In this document: in pieces, positions 1-8,006 of the stretch | Position numbering within the stretch: position 1 is the stretch's first letter | How the letters are laid out: every line of letters starts with the position of its first letter | NCBI GenBank assembly: GCA_964594775.1 | Contig: CAZQNO010000006.1 | Coordinates: 9,049 to 73,048 of the forward strand | Length of the DNA stretch: 64,000 bases | Direction: 5' to 3' | From: CAYFVU01 sp964594775 | Lineage (GTDB): Bacteria; Spirochaetota; Spirochaetia; DSM-16054; Sediminispirochaetaceae | Notes under the pieces: generated by a model | Databases searched by the model: none | What the model was told of the DNA's origin: nothing | The model's input: only the letters and a program-made list of their open reading frames with translations | Program-made: the position numbers and the translations under genes

Positions 1-100
1 CGTTGTACCAGAGCGAGACATCCTCTTCTACATAGACGTCTCCGGCGATATCGGCACTTTCGGCTACGAAGACCGCCTTAAAGGTGTCGGATTTTTTCAT
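1..100 (-). CDS. Gamma-carbonic-anhydrase-like hexapeptide protein, partial
   Basis: Only the first 33 codons are inside the window; the gene continues past base 1. The translation begins MKKSDTF and reaches a VEEDVSLWYN stretch. This is the typical start of the left-handed beta-helix gamma-carbonic anhydrase/YrdA/PaaY family, where the next residues are usually AVLRGD. An AAGGAG ribosome binding site lies just upstream of the start at 98-100, and a good minus-strand promoter sits at 132-160. Whether it is a true carbonic anhydrase cannot be judged, because the zinc-binding histidines would lie outside the window. Confidence 0.75.
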   Translation of the reverse strand, partial: MKKSDTFKAVFVAESADIAGDVYVEEDVSLWYN

Positions 101-131
101 ACAGCTCTCCTTTCCGCGCGTTTCTTCATAG

Positions 132-160
132 ATACTACATCGTGAAACGCATCGATGCAA
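132..160 (-). promoter_or_regulatory. Sigma70-type promoter for the gamma-carbonic-anhydrase-like gene
   Basis: Read on the minus strand, TTGCAT (155-160) and TAGTAT (132-137) are separated by 17 bases. Transcription would start about 25 bases upstream of the start codon at 100. Confidence 0.55.
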
Positions 161-202
161 CGAGGCCTGCAGCGGCTCTATGGGCCTCTTTCTACCGGGA
201 CC

Positions 203-230
203 TTGACAGGGCGGGTCTTCGGGGTACAAT
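203..230 (+). promoter_or_regulatory. Sigma70-type promoter for glycerate kinase
   Basis: TTGACA (203-208) and TACAAT (225-230) are separated by 16 bases. The predicted start near 237 leaves a leader of about 25 bases before the ATG at 262. This also rules out the longer in-frame extension reaching back to 142. Confidence 0.75.
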
Positions 231-261
231 AAATGAAACCATCACGAGAGGGAGAAGTCAC

Positions 262-1401
262 ATGAAAATTCTCATAGCCCCCGATTCCTTTAAGGGGAGC
301 AACAGCAGCATGAAGGTTGCGGAAGCAATAGAGAAGGGCATCTACCGGGTCTTTTCAGATGCGGTTATCGAAAAGGTACCGATCGGCGACGGCGGGGAAG
401 GAACGGTGGATGCCCTTGTAGCGGCAAACGAAGGAGATCTTATTCATCTCAGCGCCGCCGGACCTCTCGGCGATCCGGTGGAAGCAAATTATGGAATTAT
501 CGATGAAAATACGGCGGTTTTGGAGATGGCTTCTGCCTCGGGACTGGATCTGGTACCGGCGGATAAGAGAGATGTGCGACGGGCCTCAACCTTCGGCACC
601 GGCGAGCTCATCCGTCATGCCCTGGACCAGGGGGTGAGAGAGATCATCATCGGCATCGGCGGCAGCGCAACGAACGACGGCGGTACCGGCATGGCCGCGG
701 CCCTCGGCTACCGTTTTCTCGACGATACAGGCGATGAGCTGTCTCCGGGAGGGGGAGAACTCTCCCGTTTGGCAAAAATCGATACCTCAAAGGCCGATCC
801 CCGGCTCAAAGAGACCACTTTTCGAGTGGCCTGCGACGTATCGAATCCCCTCACCGGGGAGCGCGGAGCCAGCGCGGTCTACGGTCCGCAGAAGGGAGCG
901 GGCCCCGAGGACGTGAAGTTCCTCGATGCGGCATTGGGCAGACTCGCAGATACGGTGAAGCGTCAACTGGGAATAGACGCGCAGGAGAAACCCGGCGCCG
1001 GCGCCGCCGGCGGTCTCGGCTACGGGCTGACGGTTTTTTGCGGGGCTTCTCTGGAAACGGGCATAGATATCGTCCTCGACGCGGTCAACTTCGAGGAGAG
1101 AATAGAAGACGCGGACCTGGTGATCACCGGCGAAGGAAAGATAGACGGGCAGACCGCCTACGGGAAAGTCCCGATAGGCGTAGCCCGGAGGGCGAAGGCA
1201 CACGGCGTACCGGTCCTCGTTATCGCAGGAGACATCGGCGAGGGCATCGAGGGCGTCTACGATGCGGGAATAGACGCGGTAATGAGCTCGGTAAACAAGG
1301 CCATGAGCCTCGAAGAGGCAATGTCCAACAGCACCCCCCTTCTGATAGACGCCGCCGAGCGTGCCATGCGAATGATCAGACTCGGTTTCGGGCTCTGCTA
1401 A
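262..1401 (+). CDS. Glycerate kinase (GK-II/GlxK family)
   Basis: This 379-residue protein matches the length and motifs of the type 2 glycerate kinase family, which phosphorylates D-glycerate with ATP. Visible signatures are IAPDSFKGS (5-13), GDGGEGT (42-48), GIGGSATNDGGTG (131-143) and TGEGKIDGQT (289-298). The reading frame stays open back to 142, but the ATG at 262 has a GAGGGAGAAG ribosome binding site and lies just downstream of a strong promoter, so it was chosen. The gene converges on and overlaps by 4 bases a tartronate-semialdehyde-reductase-like gene, the usual partner enzyme in glycerate metabolism. Whether the product is 2- or 3-phosphoglycerate cannot be told from sequence alone. 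Confidence 0.92.
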   Translation: MKILIAPDSFKGSNSSMKVAEAIEKGIYRVFSDAVIEKVPIGDGGEGTVDALVAANEGDLIHLSAAGPLGDPVEANYGIIDENTAVLEMASASGLDLVPADKRDVRRASTFGTGELIRHALDQGVREIIIGIGGSATNDGGTGMAAALGYRFLDDTGDELSPGGGELSRLAKIDTSKADPRLKETTFRVACDVSNPLTGERGASAVYGPQKGAGPEDVKFLDAALGRLADTVKRQLGIDAQEKPGAGAAGGLGYGLTVFCGASLETGIDIVLDAVNFEERIEDADLVITGEGKIDGQTAYGKVPIGVARRAKAHGVPVLVIAGDIGEGIEGVYDAGIDAVMSSVNKAMSLEEAMSNSTPLLIDAAERAMRMIRLGFGLC

Positions 1402-2285
1402 GCCTTTGATCCTGCCCCGTTCATCTTCTCGAAGACGCGGTAGAGTCCCTGGGTTCCCAGGTCCTCCCAGCCCAGTGCCATAGCACTGATGTAGAACTGA
1501 TAGGCCAGAGCGAGTCCCGGCAGGGAGAGGTTCATTCTTTTCGCCTCGGCGAGAGCTATGCCCATGTCTTTGACGAAGTGCTTGATGAAAAAACCCGGAT
1601 CGAAGTTGCCCTTGGCGATGCGGCGGCCGAGATTGTTGATGGACCATGAAGAGGCGGCTCCCTTTCCTATGACGTCTATTACTTCGTCCATGTCCATGCC
1701 GGCCTTGTAGGCATAGAGAAGCGACTCGACGACCCCTATCATCGTTCCCGCGATGAGTATCTGATTGCTCATCTTCGTGTGCTGACCCTTACCGGCACCG
1801 CCCATTAACTGAATGTTTTCGCCCATCAGTTCGAAGAGGGGATACACCGCCTTGAAGCTCTTCTCCTCCCCGCCGACCATGATGGCGAGAGTACCGTTTT
1901 TCGCGCCCACATCTCCACCGGACACCGGGGCGTCGAGGGCGGCAATTCCACGGCTCTTGCCCTCTTCATAGATCTTTTCCGCCAGGGTCGGCGTGGAGGT
2001 GGTCATGTCTATGAAAAAGGAACCCTTTTCGGCTCCGGCGAAGACACCCTCCTCTCCGAAGACGACCTCTTGCAGATCCTCGGGGTAGCCGACGATGGTG
2101 AAAAGGTAGTCCGCACCCCTTGCCGCTTCGGCGGGGCTGTCCTTCCATTCGGCCCCCGCCTTCAGCAGTGCATCGGCCCTGCTCTTCGTTCTATTAAACA
2201 CACAAACTTCGTGGCCGGCGGTGATTATATGAGTGCACATTCCCGTTCCCATAACCCCGGTTCCTATCCAAGCTATTTTACTCAT
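1398..2285 (-). CDS. NAD(P)-dependent beta-hydroxyacid dehydrogenase (tartronate semialdehyde reductase-like)
   Basis: The 295-residue protein is a full-length member of the 3-hydroxyisobutyrate dehydrogenase/GarR/GLYR1 family. The Rossmann motif GTGVMG is at 8-13, the substrate loop DAPVSGG at 118-124, and the catalytic lysine is K171 within GQHTKMSNQ, with N174 following. The adjacent glycerate kinase favours 2-hydroxy-3-oxopropionate (tartronate semialdehyde) as substrate, giving D-glycerate that the kinase then phosphorylates. Succinate semialdehyde or 3-hydroxyisobutyrate activity remains possible. The start codon has an AAAGGAG site upstream. The two genes are convergent and their stop codons share the four bases 1398-1401. 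Confidence 0.85.
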   Translation of the reverse strand: MSKIAWIGTGVMGTGMCTHIITAGHEVCVFNRTKSRADALLKAGAEWKDSPAEAARGADYLFTIVGYPEDLQEVVFGEEGVFAGAEKGSFFIDMTTSTPTLAEKIYEEGKSRGIAALDAPVSGGDVGAKNGTLAIMVGGEEKSFKAVYPLFELMGENIQLMGGAGKGQHTKMSNQILIAGTMIGVVESLLYAYKAGMDMDEVIDVIGKGAASSWSINNLGRRIAKGNFDPGFFIKHFVKDMGIALAEAKRMNLSLPGLALAYQFYISAMALGWEDLGTQGLYRVFEKMNGAGSKA

Positions 2286-2354
2286 CGCTCCTACTCCTTT
2301 CTTTTGTTGTGCCGGTAAGATTCGTATTCAGGTTTCATTATACAGGGAATTCCA

Positions 2355-2383
2355 TTGACATTTCAATGAGGCTTCTTTAAGCT
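2355..2383 (+). promoter_or_regulatory. Sigma70-type promoter for cdd
   Basis: TTGACA (2355-2360) and TAAGCT (2378-2383) are 17 bases apart. Transcription would begin near 2390, leaving a leader of only about 14 bases before the ATG at 2404, with no clear Shine-Dalgarno sequence in it. Confidence 0.6.
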
Positions 2384-2403
2384 AAATTTAGAGATTTTTG
2401 GAA

Positions 2404-2829
2404 ATGAAGTCGGATACTGAATTGATCGAGACAGCTTACGAGACGGCAAGGACGGCAAAACGGAACGCCTATGCCCCGTATTCTCATTTTCATGTCGGCG
2501 CCGCGATTGTTGAGCGAAGCGGAAGGATCTACGGCGGCTGCAACGTAGAAAATGCCAGTTACGGGGCGACGGTCTGCGCGGAACGAAATGCAGTTCTCTC
2601 GGCGGTTGCCGACTGCGGGAAGCCGGACTTTACCGGACTCGTGGTAGTCAGCGACGCAGATCCTCCGGTAGTGCCCTGCGCCCTCTGCCTTCAGGTTATC
2701 TCCGAATTCTGCGATCGGAATTTCCCCATTTACCTCGCAAACGAGAACGGGATCGTGCAATCGTTGAAGCTTGGAGAATTATTACCCCGACCCTTCAATG
2801 AGATACCGGCACAATGGACGCACTCTTAG
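2404..2829 (+). CDS. cdd: Cytidine deaminase
   Basis: A 141-residue homotetrameric-type cytidine deaminase that hydrolyses cytidine or deoxycytidine to uridine or deoxyuridine in pyrimidine salvage. The zinc site is clear: CNVENASYG leads to CAE (58-60, with the catalytic Glu60 and a zinc Cys58), and PCALC (91-95) supplies the other two cysteines. The second motif is normally PCG.CRQ; here it reads PCALCLQ, a mild deviation. An in-frame TTG at 2398 is the alternative start, but ATG 2404 aligns better with the family. The promoter is very close, so the leader is short. The 3' end overlaps the next gene by 16 bases. Confidence 0.93.
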   Translation: MKSDTELIETAYETARTAKRNAYAPYSHFHVGAAIVERSGRIYGGCNVENASYGATVCAERNAVLSAVADCGKPDFTGLVVVSDADPPVVPCALCLQVISEFCDRNFPIYLANENGIVQSLKLGELLPRPFNEIPAQWTHS

Positions 2830-4478
2830 AGCTGATCGATACCCTGATAGCCTATCTCCTCTACGGAAGCAAGGAAGAGCTCATCAAACACAAGCGCCTG
2901 CGGACAATGCGCCGGGAGATGGGCTTTGAGCAGGCGAAGTACGTCGATAAGCGGGGCAGGAGGGTGAATCCCCGTTTCGCTTCGAAGCTGCTGCAGCTCT
3001 ACCGGGTCGTCGAATCCCTCAACGACCTCCTCTCTATAAAAAGAGAAGCAAGCGAGGAGCTCCTTGCCGATGAAAGGCTGCGGGATTTTCTCGTTCTCAG
3101 GCGGCTGCCGGAGGAAAGCCGGGAGGATCATTTGCGTTTCGGCTATGCACAAATGCAGGAGAAGAGCGGAGAACTCGCCGGCGATGAGGAAAAGACTTGG
3201 AAGGCTCTGGAGAAGGATTTCAAGAGTTTCAAGGAGCGTTTCAAGGAGGCGAATTTCTTGGGTTTCAACGAAGGAATGCGCCAGGTGGAGCGTTTCGCCT
3301 CGCTTCTGGACTTCGATTTCGAATCCTGTCTCGGACAGTTCGATGCAGCACAGGTCGGTATCGGCATTTCTGCCAATCCGACATTTTCGGCTATAGCAGC
3401 CGACCAGGTAAAAAAGGAGCTCCTCGATCTCTATTTTGTTATGGGGAAGCTGGAAATCAGCAGTCAGCTGAGAACAAATCTCGAATATCTCCTGGAGTTT
3501 AACCGTAAGGAGAGCGAGCAGAACCGAAAGATCCTCAGGGAGAACCTTGATGCGCTGGCGCTCATTATGGAAACTGAACTAACTGCGGGGATATTGAAAA
3601 CCATGCTGTGTATTCTCGATTTCGATCCCTATCTCGAGCCGAAATGCATGGAGGGTGGACAGAATTATCTCCGCGCCTTTCTGACGAAGCTCGATGAACG
3701 TTTTGCACTAAACAAGGAGCGGCTGCAGAGAAACCTTCTCGATGAAAAACTCAAGCTGAAAATTGACAAGGTGTTCGAGGGAGAGGCGCTGGCGAGCACG
3801 AGTCCCTATGACCAGGAGCGGGAGAAGCTGCTGGTGGAGAAGGGGTTTCCCGTTTTTTCCTACCGACAGGCGCTGCGTATACTCAAAACCTACTTCACCC
3901 GCAGCTTCACTAAGGGCTTCTACGGTTCTCTTAAAAAGGTGGCCCAGGAGGGATATTTCGAGAACCGGGATTTCAAGACTCGCTATCTCGATACTCTCCA
4001 GCGTGTGGAGGGCTGCGGGGAGGCTGTCGAAGGCTTTTTGAAGAGTCTCAGCGGACGGAATTCCATAACGATGGAGGATGTGGTAAAAATTCTCCGCAAG
4101 ACATCCATTTCCGACAGCGAGAGGCTGACGGTAAAGCGTTTCGTGAAAGAGGCGAACCACCGGGCCCGACAGGTGGTGGAGGAGAATACGAGGTATTTAA
4201 ACGATCTCCTCAATTCTGTGGGAAGCATAATGGAGGATTACCGGGCAAAAAATCCCCGATTCGTCAGTAATCTGCGGGTCATTGCCGGAGAACGAAGCGA
4301 CGATGTAATGCGAAAGATCGAAGAGGGAAGCACGGTTTTGCTGCACCTCGTTGAAATAATGAAGAACTATGCGGTAATCCGCAAAGAGAAAAAAGAGTCG
4401 AATGAGTCGGGGGATTCGGGAAGCGGGCCGGCGGAAACTTCAACAAAAACGTCCTCCCCAACACCTTCGAAGGAGTGA
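2814..4478 (+). CDS. Unknown 554-residue helical protein
   Basis: I do not firmly recognise this protein. It resembles large conserved hypotheticals of spirochaetes, perhaps the DUF5312 group, from memory only. There is no signal peptide and no clear membrane segment. The sequence is rich in Glu, Lys, Arg and Leu with long predicted helices, for example around residues 110-140 and 230-260. It ends in a low-complexity Ser/Gly/Thr/Pro tail of about 25 residues. The start lies inside the end of cdd, so the two are probably cotranscribed and translationally coupled. It converges on a DNA methyltransferase with one base between the stop codons. Confidence 0.8.
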   Translation: MDALLELIDTLIAYLLYGSKEELIKHKRLRTMRREMGFEQAKYVDKRGRRVNPRFASKLLQLYRVVESLNDLLSIKREASEELLADERLRDFLVLRRLPEESREDHLRFGYAQMQEKSGELAGDEEKTWKALEKDFKSFKERFKEANFLGFNEGMRQVERFASLLDFDFESCLGQFDAAQVGIGISANPTFSAIAADQVKKELLDLYFVMGKLEISSQLRTNLEYLLEFNRKESEQNRKILRENLDALALIMETELTAGILKTMLCILDFDPYLEPKCMEGGQNYLRAFLTKLDERFALNKERLQRNLLDEKLKLKIDKVFEGEALASTSPYDQEREKLLVEKGFPVFSYRQALRILKTYFTRSFTKGFYGSLKKVAQEGYFENRDFKTRYLDTLQRVEGCGEAVEGFLKSLSGRNSITMEDVVKILRKTSISDSERLTVKRFVKEANHRARQVVEENTRYLNDLLNSVGSIMEDYRAKNPRFVSNLRVIAGERSDDVMRKIEEGSTVLLHLVEIMKNYAVIRKEKKESNESGDSGSGPAETSTKTSSPTPSKE

Positions 4479-4479
4479 T

Positions 4480-5436
4480 TCAAGTCAAGGACTGTTCGAC
4501 TTCGGGAAAGGGTGAGCGCCACTGCCAGCCCGTCTTCCCCGTCTCCCGCAGGTGCAGGAGCCGGCGGATGCTTATCTCGGCGAAGACGGGATCCTTATCA
4601 CAGGTGCAGCATCTTCTCCCCAGCCGTTCTGCGGCGATGAGGCTGGTACCGGAATGGGCGAAATGGTCGGCAACCAGTTCACCTTCCCGCGTTGATGAGC
4701 GGATTATGCGTTCGGCCGCCTTGAGGGGCTTCTGCGCATAGGCCCCCGGCACGTTTTCCTCCATTCGGTAAAAGACCTGCTGGATATCCACCCATACGTT
4801 TCCCGCTCGTATCGTCTCCGCACGGCCCCGCTCTGCGTTTTCCGTCCGCACACCTCCCACCTCTTTGTAGTAGCCTCTCAGCACTTTCGGGATGTCGGTG
4901 TAGGCGACGGTAAAACCCGGATTCCCCTTGCAGTAGTAGAGCAGCTCCTGGCGGACTGCCATCCAATTCTTCTGGGTGCCGTAGCCCCGCTGGTTCCGCA
5001 GGGTGATGAGGCTGCGGGACTTGAGGCTGGGAAATTCACGTAAGAGGAGGATGAGCTCCGGCAGGGGATGAAAAGCGCGGCGCTGGTCCGCTCCGGTCCA
5101 CAGATAGAAGTGGGAGTCGTCCATAAGCCTTTCCACCGCCGCGGTGATCCATCGGCGGGAAAAACTGATGTAGTGATCTTCGGCGAGGGTGGGGAGGGCG
5201 GCGGTGCTTTTCCCGCCGACCCCGATGTTGTAAGGCGGGTCGTGGAGACCGAGGCGGGCCCGTTCTCCATGGTAGAGGGCATCGAGACCCTTGCCGTCGG
5301 CCGCATCGAGAAGGGCCACCCGGTGTCTTCCCTCGGGGTCTTCCCACACCTCGCCGTCTTTCAACCTGCAGTGGGGCAGAAGCCTGCGGTAGAGCTGCGG
5401 CGCGGCATCGAGGCGGGGAAGTTCCTCCTTGGCCAT
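4480..5436 (-). CDS. Orphan DNA methyltransferase (N6-adenine or N4-cytosine type)
   Basis: The 318-residue protein has the beta-class order of a DNA amino-methyltransferase. The catalytic motif IV DPPYNIG is at 66-72. The AdoMet-binding region comes near the C-terminus as QKPLKAAERIIRSS followed by DHFAHSGTSLIAAERLGR (about 235-275). Motif I, usually D.F.GSGT, here reads DHFAHSGTS. DPPY favours adenine-N6 methylation, but N4-cytosine cannot be excluded. No restriction endonuclease or specificity subunit is nearby. The gene sits 8 bases downstream of lysA, apparently as the last gene of the dapA-dapL-lysA transcription unit, so it may act as a solitary epigenetic or housekeeping methylase. 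Confidence 0.82.
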   Translation of the reverse strand: MAKEELPRLDAAPQLYRRLLPHCRLKDGEVWEDPEGRHRVALLDAADGKGLDALYHGERARLGLHDPPYNIGVGGKSTAALPTLAEDHYISFSRRWITAAVERLMDDSHFYLWTGADQRRAFHPLPELILLLREFPSLKSRSLITLRNQRGYGTQKNWMAVRQELLYYCKGNPGFTVAYTDIPKVLRGYYKEVGGVRTENAERGRAETIRAGNVWVDIQQVFYRMEENVPGAYAQKPLKAAERIIRSSTREGELVADHFAHSGTSLIAAERLGRRCCTCDKDPVFAEISIRRLLHLRETGKTGWQWRSPFPEVEQSLT

Positions 5437-5444
5437 CGACGGGC

Positions 5445-6707
5445 TTACACTTCTACCGGTGCGCCGGGAAAGCGGAGGGTGGAGAAGTAGTCGTCCACCG
5501 TTTCGGCCCGGCGTATAAGCTCGAAGCTTCCGTCGCCCTTGAGAAGCACCTCCGCCGAGCGGAGTTTACCGTTGTAGTTGAAGCCCATGGCATAACCGTG
5601 AGCACCGGTATCATGGATTACCAGCAGATCACCGGGCTGTACCTGAGGGAGAGCCCGGTCTATGGCAAACTTGTCGATATTCTCGCAGAGAGAGCCGGTG
5701 ACGTCGCAGGTAATATCGGCGGGCTCCTTCTCTTTGCCGGGAACGGTGAGGTGGTGATAGGCCCCATACATAGCCGGCCGCATCAGATTGGCCATGGTCG
5801 CGTCCAAGCCGACATAGGTCTTGTATTTTTCCGCTACGTGGCGTACCCGGCTTACCAGATAGCCGTGGGGACCGGTGATGTAGCGCCCGCATTCCATGAC
5901 GATTTTTAGCGGATCGAGGTCCGCCGGGCGGATTATTGCGTCGTAGACCTTCCGTATTCCCTCGGAGACGTAGTCGATGTCGACCTCTTCGTCCTCCGGC
6001 CGGTAGGGTATACCGATGCCGCCGCCCAGATTGACCATCTCGATTCTCACACCGGTCTGCCGGCGGATTTCTACGGCTAGATCGAAGAGCATCCGCGCCG
6101 TCTCGATGAAGTAATCGGCATTCAGCTCGTTGCTCGCTACCATCGTGTGAAGGGCGAAGCGCTGAACTCCCTTCTCTTTAACTCTGCGGTAGGCTTCGAA
6201 GATCTGCTCATAGGTCAAGCCGTACTTTGCTTCCGTCGGCTCGCCGATGATGACGTTTCCCGTCCTCCGGCTGCCGGGATTGTACCTAAAGCTTATCAAC
6301 GAGGGCAGGCCGGTATGCTCTTCCAGATAATCGATGTGGCGTAGGTCGTCGAGATTGATTACCGCGCCGACCCGCTTTGCCGCCTGAAACTCTTTTGCCG
6401 GGGTATCGTTGGAGCTGAACATTATCTCCTCACCGCAGAGACCGACCTTCTCTGAGATGATCAGTTCGGGAAGAGAACTGCAGTCGGCGCCGGAGCCTTC
6501 TGCCTTGAGAAGACTGAGAATTCGCGGATTAGGACACGCCTTGACGGCATAGTAGTTGTTGAATCCGTGGGCCCAGGAAAATGCCTCCTTGAGCCTGCGG
6601 GCCGTGGAGAGTATGCCCTCTTCATTGTAGAGGTGAAAGGGAGTCGGTACCTTTTCGGCGATCTTTTCCAGCTGTTCTTTATTGAAGGGAAGGCTCTTAT
6701 CGCTCAT
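5445..6707 (-). CDS. lysA: Diaminopimelate decarboxylase
   Basis: A 420-residue PLP enzyme of the alanine-racemase-like fold that decarboxylates meso-diaminopimelate to lysine. The PLP lysine is K56 in YYAVKACPNP. NLGGGIG (226-232) and the MECGRY segment (271-276) bind the phosphate region. The second-subunit active-site motif C.E..D appears as C341-E342-D345 in GSLCENIDKF. A short gap of 12 bases separates it from dapL upstream, and the same spacing style continues into the methyltransferase, so these form one operon. A diaminopimelate-specific rather than ornithine/arginine role is supported by the neighbouring dapL and dapA. Confidence 0.93.
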   Translation of the reverse strand: MSDKSLPFNKEQLEKIAEKVPTPFHLYNEEGILSTARRLKEAFSWAHGFNNYYAVKACPNPRILSLLKAEGSGADCSSLPELIISEKVGLCGEEIMFSSNDTPAKEFQAAKRVGAVINLDDLRHIDYLEEHTGLPSLISFRYNPGSRRTGNVIIGEPTEAKYGLTYEQIFEAYRRVKEKGVQRFALHTMVASNELNADYFIETARMLFDLAVEIRRQTGVRIEMVNLGGGIGIPYRPEDEEVDIDYVSEGIRKVYDAIIRPADLDPLKIVMECGRYITGPHGYLVSRVRHVAEKYKTYVGLDATMANLMRPAMYGAYHHLTVPGKEKEPADITCDVTGSLCENIDKFAIDRALPQVQPGDLLVIHDTGAHGYAMGFNYNGKLRSAEVLLKGDGSFELIRRAETVDDYFSTLRFPGAPVEV

Positions 6708-6719
6708 GCTGCGCTGCTC

Positions 6720-7949
6720 CTAGAGTTTTAAGTTTTTCCGTATCGAATCCACGGCCCGCTTGATGTCCTCGCGGTGTCCGAAGGCACTCAGTCTGAAATA
6801 GCCCTCTCCGCCGGGGCCGAAACCGACTCCGGGGGTGCCGATAACCCCGGTCTCTTCGAGCAGTTTGTCGAAGAAGTCCCACGAGCCGAGGCCCTTAGGC
6901 GTTTTTAACCATATATAGGGGGCATTGTCTCCGCCGTGAACGGTGAGTCCGAGGGACAGCAGGCCTTCTCGGATGATTTTTGCGTTTTCCCTGTAGTAGT
7001 CGACAAGACCGCGGCTCTCGGCCAGGCCCTTCTCGGTGAAGACCGCCAGCGCCCCCTCCTGCACGATGTTCGAGGCCCCGTTGAAGAAGGTGCTCTGGCG
7101 GCGGTTCCACATCCGCCGGAGCTCATCGGCTTCGCTGTCCTCCGAGCGCAGGGCCGCGGGAACGACAGTCCAGCCCAATCGCACACCGGTGAAGCCGGCG
7201 AACTTGGAGAGGCTGTTTATCTCTATGGCGCACTCTTCGGCTCCCTCCACTTCAAAGATGCTCCGGGGCAGGGAGGGGTCGGAGATATATTCGGAATAGG
7301 AGGCGTCGTAGATGATCACCGCTTTCTGCGCCCGCGCATAGGAAACGAAGGCTGCAAGCTGCGCCTTGTTTGCCACCGCGCCGGTGGGGTTGTTCGGGCT
7401 GCAGAGGTAGATGAGGTCTACCTTTTCCCGGGGAGGCTCGGGAATGAAGCCGTTTTTCTCGCTGCAGGGCATGTAATGCAGTCCTCTGTAACGTCCCTTA
7501 ACGGGGTCGTAGCTGCCGGCTCTTCCGGCGATTACATTGGTATCGACGTAGACGGGATATGCAGGGTCCTGCACCGCCACTATGCTCTCGGCGGCGAAGA
7601 TGGATTGAATATTTCCCGAATCCGGTTTTGCTCCGTCGCTTATGAAAAACTCGTCCGCCGTAAGAGAGATTCCCCTCCGCCGGTAGTATGCGGCTAGTGT
7701 TTCCCTGAGGTCGGTGTTTCCCTGCTCGTCTCCGTACCCCGTGTATTCTTCCCGAGAGGCGAGTTTCTCTACTCCCCTCCGCAGGCCTTCAAGGACGGTG
7801 GCGGTGAGGGGTTCGGTGGTGTTGCCGATGCCGAGTTTCATCGGTTCCGCCCCGGGATGCTCTTCTCTATAGGCGCTGCTTCTCTTCGCAATTTCCGGAA
7901 AGAGGTAGCCCGCCGATAGTTTTCGGTAGTTATTATTGATCCGTGCCAT
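6720..7949 (-). CDS. dapL: LL-diaminopimelate aminotransferase
   Basis: The 409-residue fold-type I aminotransferase converts tetrahydrodipicolinate directly to LL-diaminopimelate using glutamate, bypassing DapD, DapC and DapE. It starts ARINNNYRKLSAGYLFPEI, characteristic of DapL, and carries CSPNNPTG (183-190) and the PLP lysine K249 in SLSKFAGFTG. The reading frame is open for 14 more codons, but ATG 7949 has a GAGAGGAAAA ribosome binding site and matches the family N-terminus. It lies between dapA and lysA, which confirms the lysine/peptidoglycan role. DapL is typical of plants, chlamydiae, spirochaetes and some anaerobes. Confidence 0.93.
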   Translation of the reverse strand: MARINNNYRKLSAGYLFPEIAKRSSAYREEHPGAEPMKLGIGNTTEPLTATVLEGLRRGVEKLASREEYTGYGDEQGNTDLRETLAAYYRRRGISLTADEFFISDGAKPDSGNIQSIFAAESIVAVQDPAYPVYVDTNVIAGRAGSYDPVKGRYRGLHYMPCSEKNGFIPEPPREKVDLIYLCSPNNPTGAVANKAQLAAFVSYARAQKAVIIYDASYSEYISDPSLPRSIFEVEGAEECAIEINSLSKFAGFTGVRLGWTVVPAALRSEDSEADELRRMWNRRQSTFFNGASNIVQEGALAVFTEKGLAESRGLVDYYRENAKIIREGLLSLGLTVHGGDNAPYIWLKTPKGLGSWDFFDKLLEETGVIGTPGVGFGPGGEGYFRLSAFGHREDIKRAVDSIRKNLKL

Positions 7950-8006
7950 ATAGTGTTTTTCCTCTCTACGCAAGTGTTCCGGCGGGCACACCCCCGCTCA
8001 GCGGGC

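Noticed and set aside
142..261. 40-codon N-terminal extension of glycerate kinase
   Set aside because: It overlaps the promoter at 203-230 and has no family similarity.
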